The notes below the pieces were generated by a model. It saw only the letters and a list, made by a program, of their open reading frames with translations. It ran no database searches and had not been told where the DNA came from. Positions 43,876-54,650 of a stretch of DNA of 64,000 bases are shown piece by piece. The stretch is from Cycas panzhihuaensis (Eukaryota; Cycadophyta): the NCBI GenBank assembly GCA_023213395.1, contig CM041465.1, positions 234,801,741 through 234,865,740 on the forward strand. The letters are read 5' to 3'. Position 1 is the first letter of the stretch; every line of letters starts with the position of its first letter. The position numbers and the translations under genes are program-made.

Positions 43876-45203
43876 TTAAGATGGTAGTTTAGGCTCATTT
43901 CGGAGCATGGGTGAGGTGACGGTAAGGTCACGAGAAAACTTCTTAAGGAATTTCCCGTTAACAACTTTCTCAAATTCAAGACCCTCCAAGGTGGCAATCC
44001 TATAAGCTCCATTACCGAGGCTTTTGATAATGACAAAGGGGCCAACCCATCTGGGCTTGAACTTGGCCAAGCGGTCATGAAGATACTCCAATTTGAGGAT
44101 GTGGTCCCTGGGAAACAAAAGATAGGAATGAAGATGTTTATCGTAGGTCCTTTGTGAGCAGGCTTTGGATGCTAGGTTAGCCTAGTAGGTGGCTAAATGT
44201 CTCTCATCTAAAGCTTTGTGGTCAAGGAGGTGAGCCTAGTAGATCAACTCCTCATCGACAAGACCCCGAAGAGAAACACGTAAAGAAGGAATCTCCACTT
44301 CTAACAGGAGTACCACCTCGGTACCATAGACTAGGGAGAATAGGGTCATTCCCATGGTGGAACAGATAGAGGTGCAGTAAGCCCACAAAGTGGAAGGGAG
44401 CTGAAGGTGCCAGTCTCTTTGAGACTGAGTAACGGTTTTCTTTAGGATATTAATGAGAGTCTTATTGAATGACTCCACTTAACCATCTGCTTGAGGATAG
44501 TAAGGAGAAGAAGTTTTATGAGAAATTTTGAACTTCTTATAAATCTCATCCATCTCCTTATTGTAGAAGGGGGTTTCATTATCAGTGATTAGGACGTCAG
44601 GATTCCCAAGACGGTAAATTATATACTGGTAAACGAAGGTAGCTATCGTCTCACCAGGGGTGGTAACTAGAGGGATGGACTCTGCCCATTTGGTGAAGTA
44701 TTCTGTAGAAGTCAAGATAAACTTGTGCTACAATGAAGAGGGTGGAGAGATGGCCCCGATGAGGTCTAGCCCCCACTGAGCGAAAGGCCACGGAGATATG
44801 ATGGAGTGAAGGGCCTTGGAAGGCACATAGGAGATGTTGGTGTATTCTTAACATCGTTGACATCTCAGGGCAAAAGCATAGGCATCCTTGAAGAGGGACA
44901 ACCAATAGTAACCAATACGGAGGATCCTCTAGGCCATGGACTGGCCCCCAAAGTGATCCCCATAAATATCATGGTGGCATTCATGGAGTATTTAGTTGAC
45001 TTTGTCAGTAGTGATGCAGTGGAGGAGGATCCCATCGAAGGACCTCTTGTATAATACTTCATCCATGAGGAAGTATTGCCTAGCAGAAATCTAGATATGA
45101 GATCTAACTTTACTACTAGTATTAGGGTGGTATTGTTGTTGCGTGAGATACCGTACAATGTCGCCATACTAGTCATTGTCAATGAGTAGATGGGGAGAGA
45201 CAT
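43876..45203 (-). pseudogene. Integrase of element B, all domains present
   Basis: Zinc finger at 45060-44850 on the minus strand (YHDIYGDHFGGQSMA, CQRC). Core: QWGLDLIGAI gives the first Asp (near 44760), ITDNETPFYNKEMDE the second (44590), and MESFNKTLINIL the Glu (44470), so the DDE triad is intact. The C-terminal domain at 44118-43876 has KPRWVGPFVIIKSLGNGAYR, the GPY/F motif, then LEFEKVVNGKFLKKF. At least three stops break it (TAG in PPSSL*HKF, one after QADG, and one after DEELIY). Confidence 0.85.
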
Positions 45204-45299
45204 CCTAAATAGTCAAGATGGACTCATTAGGAAGGGAATCATCAACGGGGGTATCGAGAGCATTAGGAATAGGGGCATCTGTGAGTTGCTCAGCCACCA

Positions 45300-45770
45300 C
45301 CATTCCTTTCTTTGATTTCTGGTTAACGATATAAAGGTCAAACTCTTGAAGTAGGATAGCCCAATGGCCGGCCCTACCCATCAAGCTCGAACGAGTAAGT
45401 AAATATCATAAGGGATCATACTGGACGATCACCTTGGTAGTGTTACCAAGCAAGTAATGTTTAAACTTCTTGGTCGCATGGACTAAGGAGAGACATTCCT
45501 TCTCAGTAGGAGAGTAATTAAGTTTGACAGCCATGAGGGTATATCTGATAAAGTAAATGGCTCTCTCGACTCCCGAGTCATCCTCTTGAGCTAGCATAGT
45601 GCCCAGGGACTCGTCAGTCGTCGAAGTATAAAGAATGAAGGACCTATCAAAATAAGGAGATGCCAATGTAAGAGCAGAAGTGAGGGCTTCCTTGAGTCCT
45701 TCAAAGGCTTACTGGGCCTTATCAGACCACATAAATGGGGCTTCCTTCTTTAATAGGTTCATTAAAGGTT
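45300..45770 (-). pseudogene. RT-linked RNase H of element B
   Basis: The minus strand frame at 45406-45666 reads FILYTSTTDESLGAML (Asp kept), RAIYFIRYTLMAVKLNYSPT, EKECLSLV (Glu kept) and KVIVQYDPL (Asp kept). It is followed by a decayed tail to 45300. Compared with A, more catalytic residues survive. Confidence 0.8.
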
Positions 45771-46600
45771 TAGCACTTATGGCGTAGTCCACCAAGAAGT
45801 GCCTAAGGAAACCAAGCCCACCTAAGAACAACTTGATCTGTCATTAGGTCCTAGGAGGCAGCATATTAAGGATTGCCTTGACTTTGTCATGGTCAATCTG
45901 GATTCCTTGTTTTAACACAAGAAATCCAAGGAGTTTTCCATAAGTAATGGTAAACACACATTTGAGTGGGTTTAGGCTAACATGATACTTGCGACATCGC
46001 ATGAAGATAGCCCGTAAGTCAGAGGGATGATGGGCCCTAACACGTGAGAGACCCATCATATCATCCATGAAGACCTCCAATGTGTTATCGATGAGGTCAT
46101 GGAAGATAAAATGCATCGCTCTTTGATAAGTAGCACCTGCATTTTTAAGACCGAAGGGCATCGCCTTATAGGCAAAGGTACCCCACGGGGTGGTGAAGGC
46201 CATCTTGTGGTGGTCTTTGGGAGATATCTAGATCTGATTGTAGTGAGAGAAGCTATCCATCAAGGACATAACTTCGAATCCAGCGGTTTGATCAATGACT
46301 TGATTGATGAAAGGGAGTGGAAAGTTATCCTTAGGATAAGCATTATTAATATCACATAAATTGACGCATATATGGATGGTCCTATTCTTTTTAGCAATGG
46401 GAACAATGTTGGATATCCACTTGGGATAATCGATAGAAGTGATAAGTCTAGCATCCAACAACTTCTCAACCTCTATCTTAACAGCGGCTGAGAGCTTAGG
46501 GTGAAGAGGACGCTGCTTCTGGCGCACAGGATGGGCACCAGGAATGGTAGTGAGATTATGAGTAACAATGGAGGGGTCAATTCCCTTCATGTCAGAATAA
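45771..46600 (-). pseudogene. Reverse transcriptase of element B
   Basis: Minus strand 46590-46228: VRQKQRPLHPKLSAAVKIE, EKLLDARLITSIDYPKW, IPIAKKNRT, CVNLCDINNAYPKDNFPLPF, VMSLMDSFSHYNQI. After a TAG it continues at 46203: MAFTTPWGTFAYKAMPFGLK, TLEVFMDDMMGLSRV, CRKYHVSLNPLKCVF. The catalytic pair is intact as FMDD rather than the common YVDD/YLDD. One stop separates the two halves. Confidence 0.85.
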
Positions 46601-47571
46601 TCCCACGCAAAGACATCCCAGAACTCCTAGAACAAAAGGGAATATTCCCGTATCTCATCAGGAGAGCATTCCATCCTAACCTTAATGACCTTGCCAAGGG
46701 CTAAGACTATGTCCTGGGTCACCCCCATGCACATGGCATTCCCCCCCTCGAAATGGAGAGGGGTAAGGTAAACAGGAAGGGATGGAATAGGGGATGGGAT
46801 TAGGTCAACAAGAGTGGACTTGATCACTAAGATCTTCTAGTGGCCAAGCCTATGCTGACTAGAAGGAAAGTTGGTTACGAAGCCCGCTAAGTGCTCAAGC
46901 AAAGCGTTATCATCTTCAAAGTAATCCACCCCATGGATGATTTTACTTCGAATAGATGAAGTGTTAGAGGAAGAAGAAGCAATAGGACCATGGTGGTCAT
47001 CAGGTTGTCCAACGTCCTCAACAGACTCTAAGGGAGAGTCTGGAAGGGGCTCCTCGGAAGGAGTGGAAGGAAGCTCCTCAAAGCCATCACCTGCAGGGGG
47101 TGATGAAGAGGAAGAACTAATGACTGGTGGGTCAGAACGTGTAATGATATGTGTCACAAAAGGACAACTAGTCTCACGAATGGGAGGAGTTCTAAGTTGG
47201 GACCTAGAACAAGGAGGGCATATCCTACTAGTGCAGAGGAAAGATACGGGGTGAAGATAATCCTCATCCTCATCATGAGACTCATCATCACTAAACAAGG
47301 TAAGGTACCCATAGCTCCCAACACCAATAGGAGTGAAGCACGTAAGACTAGGAGAAGAAGATGTGAGATCTTCTTCGATGTGAGATAGGTCAGGTATGCC
47401 GATGGAGCAAGCCGAGACGTAAGTAGAAGGGCCTTGGCTTGCTTGGTTGATAGGGTAAGTTTATTTAGCAGGTGGGCATTCATGGGAGACAACCTTCATC
47501 CATCCATCATGGACGAATTTAAGTTGCCCCTAGTAGGTTGAACACATAGCTCCCATCTAGTCAAGCCATGG
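46601..47571 (-). pseudogene. Gag-pol linker of element B, interrupted by element C
   Basis: Ser/Pro-rich linker collinear with A 16744-17655: SFLCTSRICPPCSRSQLRTP, GVDYFEDDNALLEHLAGF, SLPVYLTPLHFEGGN and PDEIREYSLLF. It ends at the CATGG target duplication (47567-47571) of element C. Coding continues at 53914. Confidence 0.7.
47567..47571. repeat. Target-site duplication of element C, left copy
   Basis: CATGG before TGATCC. Identical to 53909-53913. Confidence 0.93.
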
Positions 47572-48435
47572 TGATCCCAAAATAGAGCTTAATTGGTGAA
47601 GAAGTCAATTATCAACCTTTTCTCCTTGAGATCTTGGGAGTTAGTGTGGAAATCCTAATAACATCAAAACAAAAATAAGCCCACAAAAGGAAATTCTACA
47701 CCAAATCATTTATTCTTGACATTGATCCAAAAGTATGAGGAGTAGTACTTTTATTAAACTATGAAAATCTCCATTTAATGGTGGAGAAATCAACTAGCAA
47801 AAGAATGGTTAAATTACAAGGAATAAATAATACAAGTATACAATAAGGGAGACTCCAACCCTCCAAAATACTTCTCCAAGGATACTTCCCAAGTCAAGTG
47901 CCTTTCACCTCCAAGAACCACCTCTCCAACCCGTAATATGGCTCAATTTATAGAAAGAAACCCAAATTACATGTTTAACAAGTGGCAATCATGCAAGTAT
48001 AACCACTAACCACCAGAATGTATGTTGTCTAAGTGGCCTTCATGCAATTCTTAAAAGTTGTAGCTTGTAACTAACCTTAACGGGCTCTAATTCATCTCAA
48101 ATTTGGTACACATTTAGAAATTCATGTCCCCTCCACTTCCTCAAAATTTTAGCTCATTTGGATGTCATTTAACTACATTTTTATTCATTTAATAATAATA
48201 TGTATTTTTGTTTTTCTGCTAGCTATGGGATTGATTTTATGCAAAACAAGGCTTGAACTCTAATCAAATGATATTTTCTGAACCCCACCTTTTGTACACA
48301 TGTAGTGGGATCTGTCTTCTTCCTTTACATAAAATTTTATATAATTTTGATACCATTTGGCTATATCTCTTTTGGTTATGCCAATGCCTGGCATTTTCTG
48401 CATCCTGTAAACATATGGTAGATCCTCTTGGATCA
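47572..48435 (-). repeat. 3' LTR of element C (864 bp)
   Basis: Plus-strand ends TGATCCCAAAATAG and CTCTTGGATCA. It matches 53071-53908 throughout. ORFs on both strands inside (48253-48463) are not genes. Confidence 0.95.
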
Positions 48436-48452
48436 TGGCTCCCCTTCCTTGG
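48436..48452 (-). other. Polypurine tract of element C
   Basis: The minus strand reads CCAAGGAAGGGGAGCCA immediately before the 3' LTR start. Confidence 0.85.
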
Positions 48453-48475
48453 AAAATAGCCAACTCTTGTTTGGC

Positions 48476-49760
48476 TTAGAATTGGAGATGGGGGAAGTGT
48501 TGTTCTCCTTTTTGCCTACTAAACCACTTGGCCTTACTAGGCAATTGTCTTGCTACTCCAATCCTGAAAGATTCATGTGTCTTATGTCTTATTTTGGTAG
48601 ATTTTCTCTCAAAGATATAATCTTCCTTGAGAGGCTTCTCACTTTTTAAATACAAGTCATCAACTGAAGGTAAAGTGAACCAGTCTTGTTCCTCATCTAG
48701 CATGGAGGGCTCAAAGAGTTTTAAGTATTTAGCATTTACTACTGAATATATTTGCATATAAGGTGGAAGATCAAGTTGAAAAGCATTGCCACCTACTTTT
48801 CTCAAAATCTTGAATGGTCCATACCTTATAGGTTTGAGTTTCTTGCCTTCTCCTTTTAACCTCTCCTTGCTCAAGTATAACCATACTAAATATTCTTCTT
48901 GAAAAGTACACTCTTTCTTATGCTTGTCATGTCCTTTCTTGTACTTTTGTTGAGTCCTTAGAAGTTGATCATGTACTTCTTTGTGGACTCTCTCGATCTT
49001 CTCCAAGTATCTTAAAGCCTTGTCATGCTCCTCCTTCTCTTTGTGGATCCTTCCTTAGCTTGCATGGAAAACTCTAAGTCAAATGGACTTTGAGGCAAGT
49101 ATCCCAAACAAACTTCAAAAGGTACTTTAGAGTGTGATGCATGCATTGCTCTATTAAATGCAAATTGTAGAAAAGCTAATGATTCATCCCAAGTCTTTGG
49201 ATGCTTGGAATTGTATCCCCTCAATAAATGTACCAAAGTTCTGTTCACTACTTCGGTTTGTCCATCTATTTGAGGATGGAAACTTGTACTTCTCTTCAAT
49301 TTGGTATCCATCATCTCCCATAGTAACTTCTAAAATAATGAAAGGAATCAAGTGTCCCAATCTAAAATGATGGAAGAAGGCAAGCTAAAATTCTTCCATG
49401 CATGCTCAAAGAATAAATCAGTTGCTCCTGTTCTTGTGATTGTCTTCTTACAAGGTATTAGACATATCATTTTACTGAACCTATCCATAACAACAAAGAG
49501 ATAATCATGTCCTTTCTTAGTCATGGGAAGGCCCCCTAAGAAATCAATGGAGATACTTTCCCAAGGTCTAGTGGGAATAGGAAGTGGTGTATACAATCCT
49601 AATTTTCTAGAAGAAGGCTTAGAAGTATTATACATTACACATCCTTTTACATATTTTTTTACATCATTTTGCATTTTTGGCCATACAACATATCTTCTCA
49701 AGTTTGCTAAAGTTTTCTTTATACCAAAGTGACCAGCTACCTTAGAAGTATGGGCGTCTC
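48476..49760 (-). pseudogene. Integrase of element C
   Basis: Zinc finger: AHTSKVAGHFGIKKTL then KGCVMYNTSKPSS, where the last Cys of HHCC is Tyr. Core: ESISIDFLGGLP (Asp), SSIILDWDT (Asp), HPQIDGQTEVVNRTL (Glu), so DDE is kept. C-terminus at 48840: IRYGPFKILRKVGGNAFQLD (GPF), VVNAKYLKLFEPSML, then a tail ending QLPSKAKWFSRQKGEQHFPH at a TAA, 40 bp before the LTR. The tail may be a diverged chromodomain-like or lineage-specific motif; I cannot decide. Stops near 49348 and a frame change near 49010 break the gene. Confidence 0.88.
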
Positions 49761-49824
49761 TAAGCCACTTGATATTGTCTCCTTTTGATGGAATATAGAG
49801 TTGCTCCCCTTTGAAAAGTAGACC

Positions 49825-50320
49825 ATCCTTCTAAGCAAGCTGGGAAGGTCTTCCTTTCATTAGGTTCTCTAATTCTTCCTTCAAAGCTTCATCTTCATGG
49901 TACAAGTCTTTGTACTCTTCATGATGCATTAGCTCCACCTGCAAACTCATAAGAGAACTATAAACAAAAGTAGAAGAAGAAGTGGAACAAGGTGGTCTAG
50001 ATAACGTATCAGTAATTTTGTTAGTAGATCTATTTTTATACTTAATTATAATATTGAATTGTTGTAAATAACTCATCCACTTCATGTGTCTTGCTTGCTA
50101 TAATTTACTTTGGGTTTATAAAAATTGAAGAGGCTTATGATTAGTATGAACTACAACCTCTTTTCCAAGTAAGCAGGACCTCCAATGCTTACATGCTTGA
50201 TGAAGTGTGAACATTTCTTGATCATATGTTGGGTAGTTTTTCACTTAAGGGGTGGAGACTTCTGAATGATAAGCAATAGGCTTCCCATCTTGAATAAGGA
50301 TAGCTCCCATCATATTTCCA
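49825..50320 (-). pseudogene. RNase H of element C
   Basis: The minus strand reads FEVEADASGNMMGAILIQDG (Asp), then DQEMFTLHQACKHWRSCLLG (Glu) and VVVHTNHKPLQFL (Asn where Asp is usual). The end is MKWMSYLQQFNIIIKYKNRS and NKITDTLSRP with the final Asp. Stops lie at 50250 and 50090. This is the only RNase H in C; it has no aRNH. Confidence 0.82.
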
Positions 50321-51542
50321 CTTGCATCAGCTTCTACTTCAAAAGGCCTTTGTAAATTTGGCATTGCCAAAATCGGTGCTTCACAAAGTTTCTTCTTTAA
50401 AAGAAGAAAATCTTCTTCCTCCTTGGAACCCCAAGTAAACTTTTTACTAGATTTTGTCAATCCATGTAGAGGTGTTGTAACCTGTGAGAAATGAAAAATA
50501 AACTTTCTCAAGTATTGGCAAGCTCCTAAAAAACTTCTCACCTCTGTGATGTTTGTTAGCCTAGGCCATTTGAGGATGGCTTGAGTCTTGAGTGGATCGA
50601 TGCTCAACTTTCCTCCTCCAACTATAAAGCCTAAGAAGATCAAGTTCTCCTTGCCAAATTCACACTTCTTCACATTAAGCTTCAAATGATGCTTAGCCAT
50701 AGTCTTTAAAACTTCTTCTATGTACTGCAAATGTTCCTCCCATGTGTTGTTGAAAATCAAAATGTCGTCAAGATAGACAATAACAAAATTATCCAAGTAA
50801 AGCCTTAACATTTCATTCATTAGCCTCATGAATGTTGCAGGAGCATTACATAATTTGAAAGGCATAACCATCCATTCAAAGAGTCCTTGCTTTGTTTTGA
50901 AGGCCATCTTCCATGTGTCCTCCTCCTTGACCCTAACTTGGTGATAACTGTTTTTTAAATCTAACTTAGTAAATAATAAGCATACTGAATTTGATCAAGC
51001 AAATCATCTATGCGAGGCAAAGGGTAGTGATTTTTAATTGTAATTTTATTCAAAGAATGAAAGTCTATACACATTCTCCATATTCCATCATTCTTAGGCA
51101 CCAAGATAATTGGTGACCCACAAGGTAAACATGAAGGTCTTATGACCCCTTGATCAAGCAACTCCTCAACTTGCCTCTTTATCTCATTATTCTCTACAAT
51201 AGAGTGCCTATACAAAACAACATTAGGCAATGGTACATCTCCTACAAGAGTGATTTCATGCTCTATCTTTCTCTTTGGTGGTAGCCCATCAACATGTTGA
51301 AATAGAATATCATACCTTATCTTTAACTCCTCAATTTGTTGCATTTGTTTAGGTGATATAAGAAGAGTATGAGTAGAAGGACCTTCTTTATCTCCTGGCT
51401 CTTCTTTTCTACTTACCATTAAGATGATGAATTTACCACATGTATTGATCATCCTTTTTACTTGAGTGGCTGAAATTAATGCTATATTATCCAAGTGCTT
51501 CTTTGTGGCCTTTATAATAAAGCCCTTGTTATCCCTCATCAA
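50245..51542 (-). pseudogene. Reverse transcriptase of element C
   Basis: The minus strand 51542-50961 gives the N-terminal part: [79 protein letters not shown]. After a stop near 50955 the palm continues at 50907: MAFKTKQGLFEWMVMPFKLC, FVIVYLDDILIFNNTWEEHL with intact YLDD, and IDPLKTQAILKWP. Canonical Ty3/gypsy RT with two or more breaks. Confidence 0.9.
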
Positions 51543-51689
51543 CCAATACTTTCTCTCCCTTCGATAAAAGAGTGCATCTCAATCCCATAAGTAGGGACTC
51601 CCAAGTACAACATGGCATACACCTAATGGCACCACATCACATCTTACTTCATCAACAACATCATTAGTGATGGAAAATTTAAATGTACA

Positions 51690-52361
51690 TTACTTTGATA
51701 TTTGTATTTCCACATCTTTATGGATCCAACCAAGAGGATATGGGTGAGGGTGAGGAGTAGTTACCAACCTAATGCTCTTTACCAAACTTTCTAAGATTAT
51801 ATTCTTTTGGCTCCCTGGATCTATAATGGCACCAATAATATTATTTCCTACTTGAAGCTTCAAGTGAAATAGTTCCTCCCTTATAGCATCATCTCCATAA
51901 TTTGTAAGTAGAGTAACCTTCTCTTCTTCTCCTTCACTTTGAATCTCCACCTCAGAAAGTAGTGCTTTACTTTTTTCCTTCTTTCTTAATTCCATATCCT
52001 TGATATGCTTTGGCTTTAGCTCTGGATGCAACTTCCAACACTTTGCTATAATATGACCACTAATATCACAATGCTCATAATAGTTAGAACTTTTAATAAA
52101 ATTGGTTCTTTTCTTCTTTTCTTCTTGCCTTTTAGATGAGTACAATTTAGGATTCTTTTCATACTTATTAGAAGTAAAAGTAGAATCTTTAGACATGAAT
52201 GTAGATTTCTTACTTTTACTTTCTATTGCCATAGTCATTCTACTTGCTTCTCTAATGGATTGAACCTTAAAAGACCTTAGTTCCTTCCTTATGTATTCAT
52301 GTAATCCTCTAATGAATTTCATAAGAGCGATATATTTATCCATATTAATACCAAGTAGCAT
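51690..52361 (-). pseudogene. Gag C-terminus and protease of element C
   Basis: 223 open codons. LRSFKVQSIREASRMTMAIE is the end of the gag core. A Lys/Ser-rich stretch and a damaged CCHC knuckle follow (YYEHCDISGHIIAKC, first Cys replaced by Tyr), then an acidic spacer. The aspartic protease region is LKLQVGNNIIGAIIDPGSQK, whose active site DPGS stands where DSGS/DTGS is usual. It ends near GWIHKDVEIQISK. The protease is cut short by a stop at 51690. Confidence 0.8.
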
Positions 52362-52541
52362 GCCATGCCTAAAAAATAAAGAAGTATAGTCTTGGACACA
52401 TACACCTCTCCCTTGGCATAAATATTACCAAGTGACCCATTGGTCTTCCTCATGACCTATGGGGTAGTATTGCTTCTTTATTATTTTCTTAAAATCAATC
52501 CATGAAAAAGAAGATATATCATGAGTCTTCAAATATGCATT

Positions 52542-52937
52542 CTACCATGTTAATACATGTTTACACAACTTGAGCCTAGCAAATGAAAGCTTTTGAACAT
52601 TACTATAAGCATAAAATGTGAAGTAGGTTTCAAGTTGATCCAACCAATGGTCCAACTTTTCAGCATTTACCTCTCCATCATAAGTTGGAATATCTAACTT
52701 TGCCTCCACCTTGAAGGGTTGATGAAATGAAGTACCCTTGCTTTCATCAAATGAGTGCTTTAAGGTCTCCTCCTCTTCCTCTTCATGGTTGTGGTCATAT
52801 GTGGATCCTCCTTCAACTTCCTTCTCTTTACCTTTTCCCTTGACTAGAGGTAGAAGTTCGGTCATCATTTGCATCAAGACTTCTACGTTCTTCTCAAGCT
52901 TTTCAAATCTAATTTCTTCATCTTCTTTTTCAGCCAT
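52542..52937 (-). pseudogene. Gag N-terminus of element C
   Basis: Starts with ATG at 52937, 117 bp after the PBS. MAEKEDEEIRFEKLEKNVEV is an acidic coiled-coil-like start. KLDIPTYDGEVNAEKLDHWL and ETYFTFYAYSNVQKLSFARL are the start of the Retrotrans_gag core. It ends at a stop after VLTW; the reading frame resumes at 52361 after 180 bp of decayed sequence. Confidence 0.82.
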
Positions 52938-53053
52938 GGTGCTTGGATTCTTTCTTTGTCTTCTTGGTGATTATAACATAAGAAAAGCTTCATTTTTCTC
53001 TTTGTATCCTTTCCTTGTTTGTACCATTCAAGTCCCTACAACAAAGATCACAT

Positions 53054-53065
53054 GCTCTAATACCA
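53054..53065 (-). other. Primer binding site of element C (tRNA-iMet type)
   Basis: The minus strand reads TGGTATTAGAGC, 5 nt after the LTR end, one mismatch from TGGTATCAGAGC, the complement of the plant initiator tRNA-Met 3' end. Confidence 0.88.
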
Positions 53066-53070
53066 AAATA

Positions 53071-53908
53071 TGATCCCAAGATAGAGCTTAATTGGTGAAG
53101 AAGTCAATTATCAACCTTTTCTACTTGAGATCCTAGGAGTTAGTGTAGAAATCCCAATAACATCAAAATAAAAATGAGCCCATAAAAGGAAATTCTACAC
53201 CAAATTATTTATTCTTGACATTGATCCAAAAGTATGAGGAGTAGCACTTTTATTATACTATGAAAATCTCTATTTAATGGCAGAGAAATCAACTAGCAAA
53301 AGAATGGTTAAATTATAAGGGGGACTCTAACCTTCCAAAATACTTCTCTAAGGATGCTTTCCAAGTCAAGTGTCTTTCACCTCCAAGAACCACCTCTCCA
53401 AACTATAATAGGGCTCAATTTATAGAAAGAAACCCAAATTACATGTTTAACAAGTGGCAATCATGCAAGTATAACCACTAACCACCAGAATGCATGTTGT
53501 CCAAGTGGTCTTCATGCAATTCTTAAAAGTTGTGGCTTGTAACTGACCTTAACGGACTCTAATTCAGCTCAAATTTTCTACATGTATAGAAGCTTATATC
53601 CCCTCTACTTCCTCAAAAGTTTAGCTCATTTGGATGTCATTTGACTACATTGTTATTCATTTAATGATAATATGTATTTGTTAATTTTCTACTAGCTATG
53701 GGATTAATTTTATAGAAAACAAGGCTTGAACTCTAATCAAATGATATTTTCTAAATCCTACATTTTGTACACATGTAGTGGGATGTGTCTTCTTCCTTTA
53801 CACAAAATTTCATATAATTTTGATACCATTTGGTCATATCTCTTTCTGTTATGCCAATGCCTACTATTTCCTACATCCTGTAAACATATGGTAGATCCTC
53901 CTGGATCA
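53071..53908 (-). repeat. 5' LTR of element C (838 bp)
   Basis: Plus-strand start TGATCCCAAGATAG, end CCTGGATCA. It is 26 bp shorter than the other LTR because of one indel near 53318. Confidence 0.95.
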
Positions 53909-53913
53909 CATGG
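53909..53913. repeat. Target-site duplication of element C, right copy
   Basis: CATGG after GGATCA. Removing C and one copy restores the continuous sequence seen in A (17700-17735). Confidence 0.93.
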
Positions 53914-54650
53914 TTGACCCAAGAGAAGGTTGTAGTCGACATCGACGTCAAGGACTATAATGTCAACGAGGATAGTCTTGCCCTCGAGAGTGAGTTGGAT
54001 TGAGACAGATCCTAATGGGGTATTTTCACTACCATCGTAGCCTTTACATCACCATGGAACAGGTTCCAAGGCAGAAATACCAAGCTCTTGCATAACACGT
54101 AAGGGCATGGCATTCACGAAAGAACTGTTGTCAATGATAGTCCTTCGTAAGGTACAATTAGGTGTGTCAATGGTGATAGTGAATGAGAAGTTCCATTGGC
54201 ATTCCCTTTCACATGCAAGAGAAAGGTCTTTAGGGTCAAAGGAAATGACAGGCTCATGGCTTTGGGTGACACCCAAAGCGTGGATGGGTACGTCATTCGA
54301 TCCTAAAGCTTCCAAAAAGAGAGTCCATTATTCAGGACAACTCCTCAAAACATCCATCAAAGATATTCTCACAGTGACAGTATGGAGCTCATCAACGATA
54401 GAGAAGGGCTTACCCTTCATAGTAGGTTGGGTAAGCACCCTTCGAAAATCATAATGACTAGGATGCATGGGAATGGCCTTGGGAAAAAGTGGCACTTCTG
54501 TGGGAGGGTTCTCTAGAAGAGGATCGAAATGAGGAATAGAAGAAGAAGCACTAGCTACTTCTTTGGAGGCTTGAGACCAAGTAAGGGCGTACAAAGAAGT
54601 AGTCTCAAGCATTTGGATTACCTTCTTTCCCTTATTTCGGGACTGCAAAG
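53914..54650 (-). pseudogene. Aspartic protease region of element B
   Basis: Resumes directly after the C target duplication. The minus strand frame 54315-54049 reads NDVPIHALGVTQSHEPVISF, FTITIDTPNCTLRRTIIDNS, VNAMPLRVMQELGISALEPV. The active-site loop reads DNSS where DNGS is expected. Upstream 54648-54328 reads KVIQMLETTSLYALTWSQAS and HYDFRRVLTQPTMKGKPFSI. It matches A 17690-18430. Confidence 0.72.

Larger units (their letters stand above)
47572..53908 (-). mobile_element. Element C: complete Ty3/gypsy retrotransposon of another lineage
   Basis: A 6337-bp element with LTRs 47572-48435 and 53071-53908. Termini are TGATCC...GGATCA, it is flanked by perfect CATGG duplications (47567-47571 and 53909-53913), and it has a tRNA-iMet-type PBS (53054-53065) and a PPT (48436-48452). 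Minus-strand order is gag, protease, RT, RNase H, integrase. It is smaller and less GC-rich than its host element. Hand comparison of the first 245 LTR positions gives about 16 substitutions and one 26-30-bp indel. It is the last insertion in the B/D/X/F/E stack. Confidence 0.96.
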
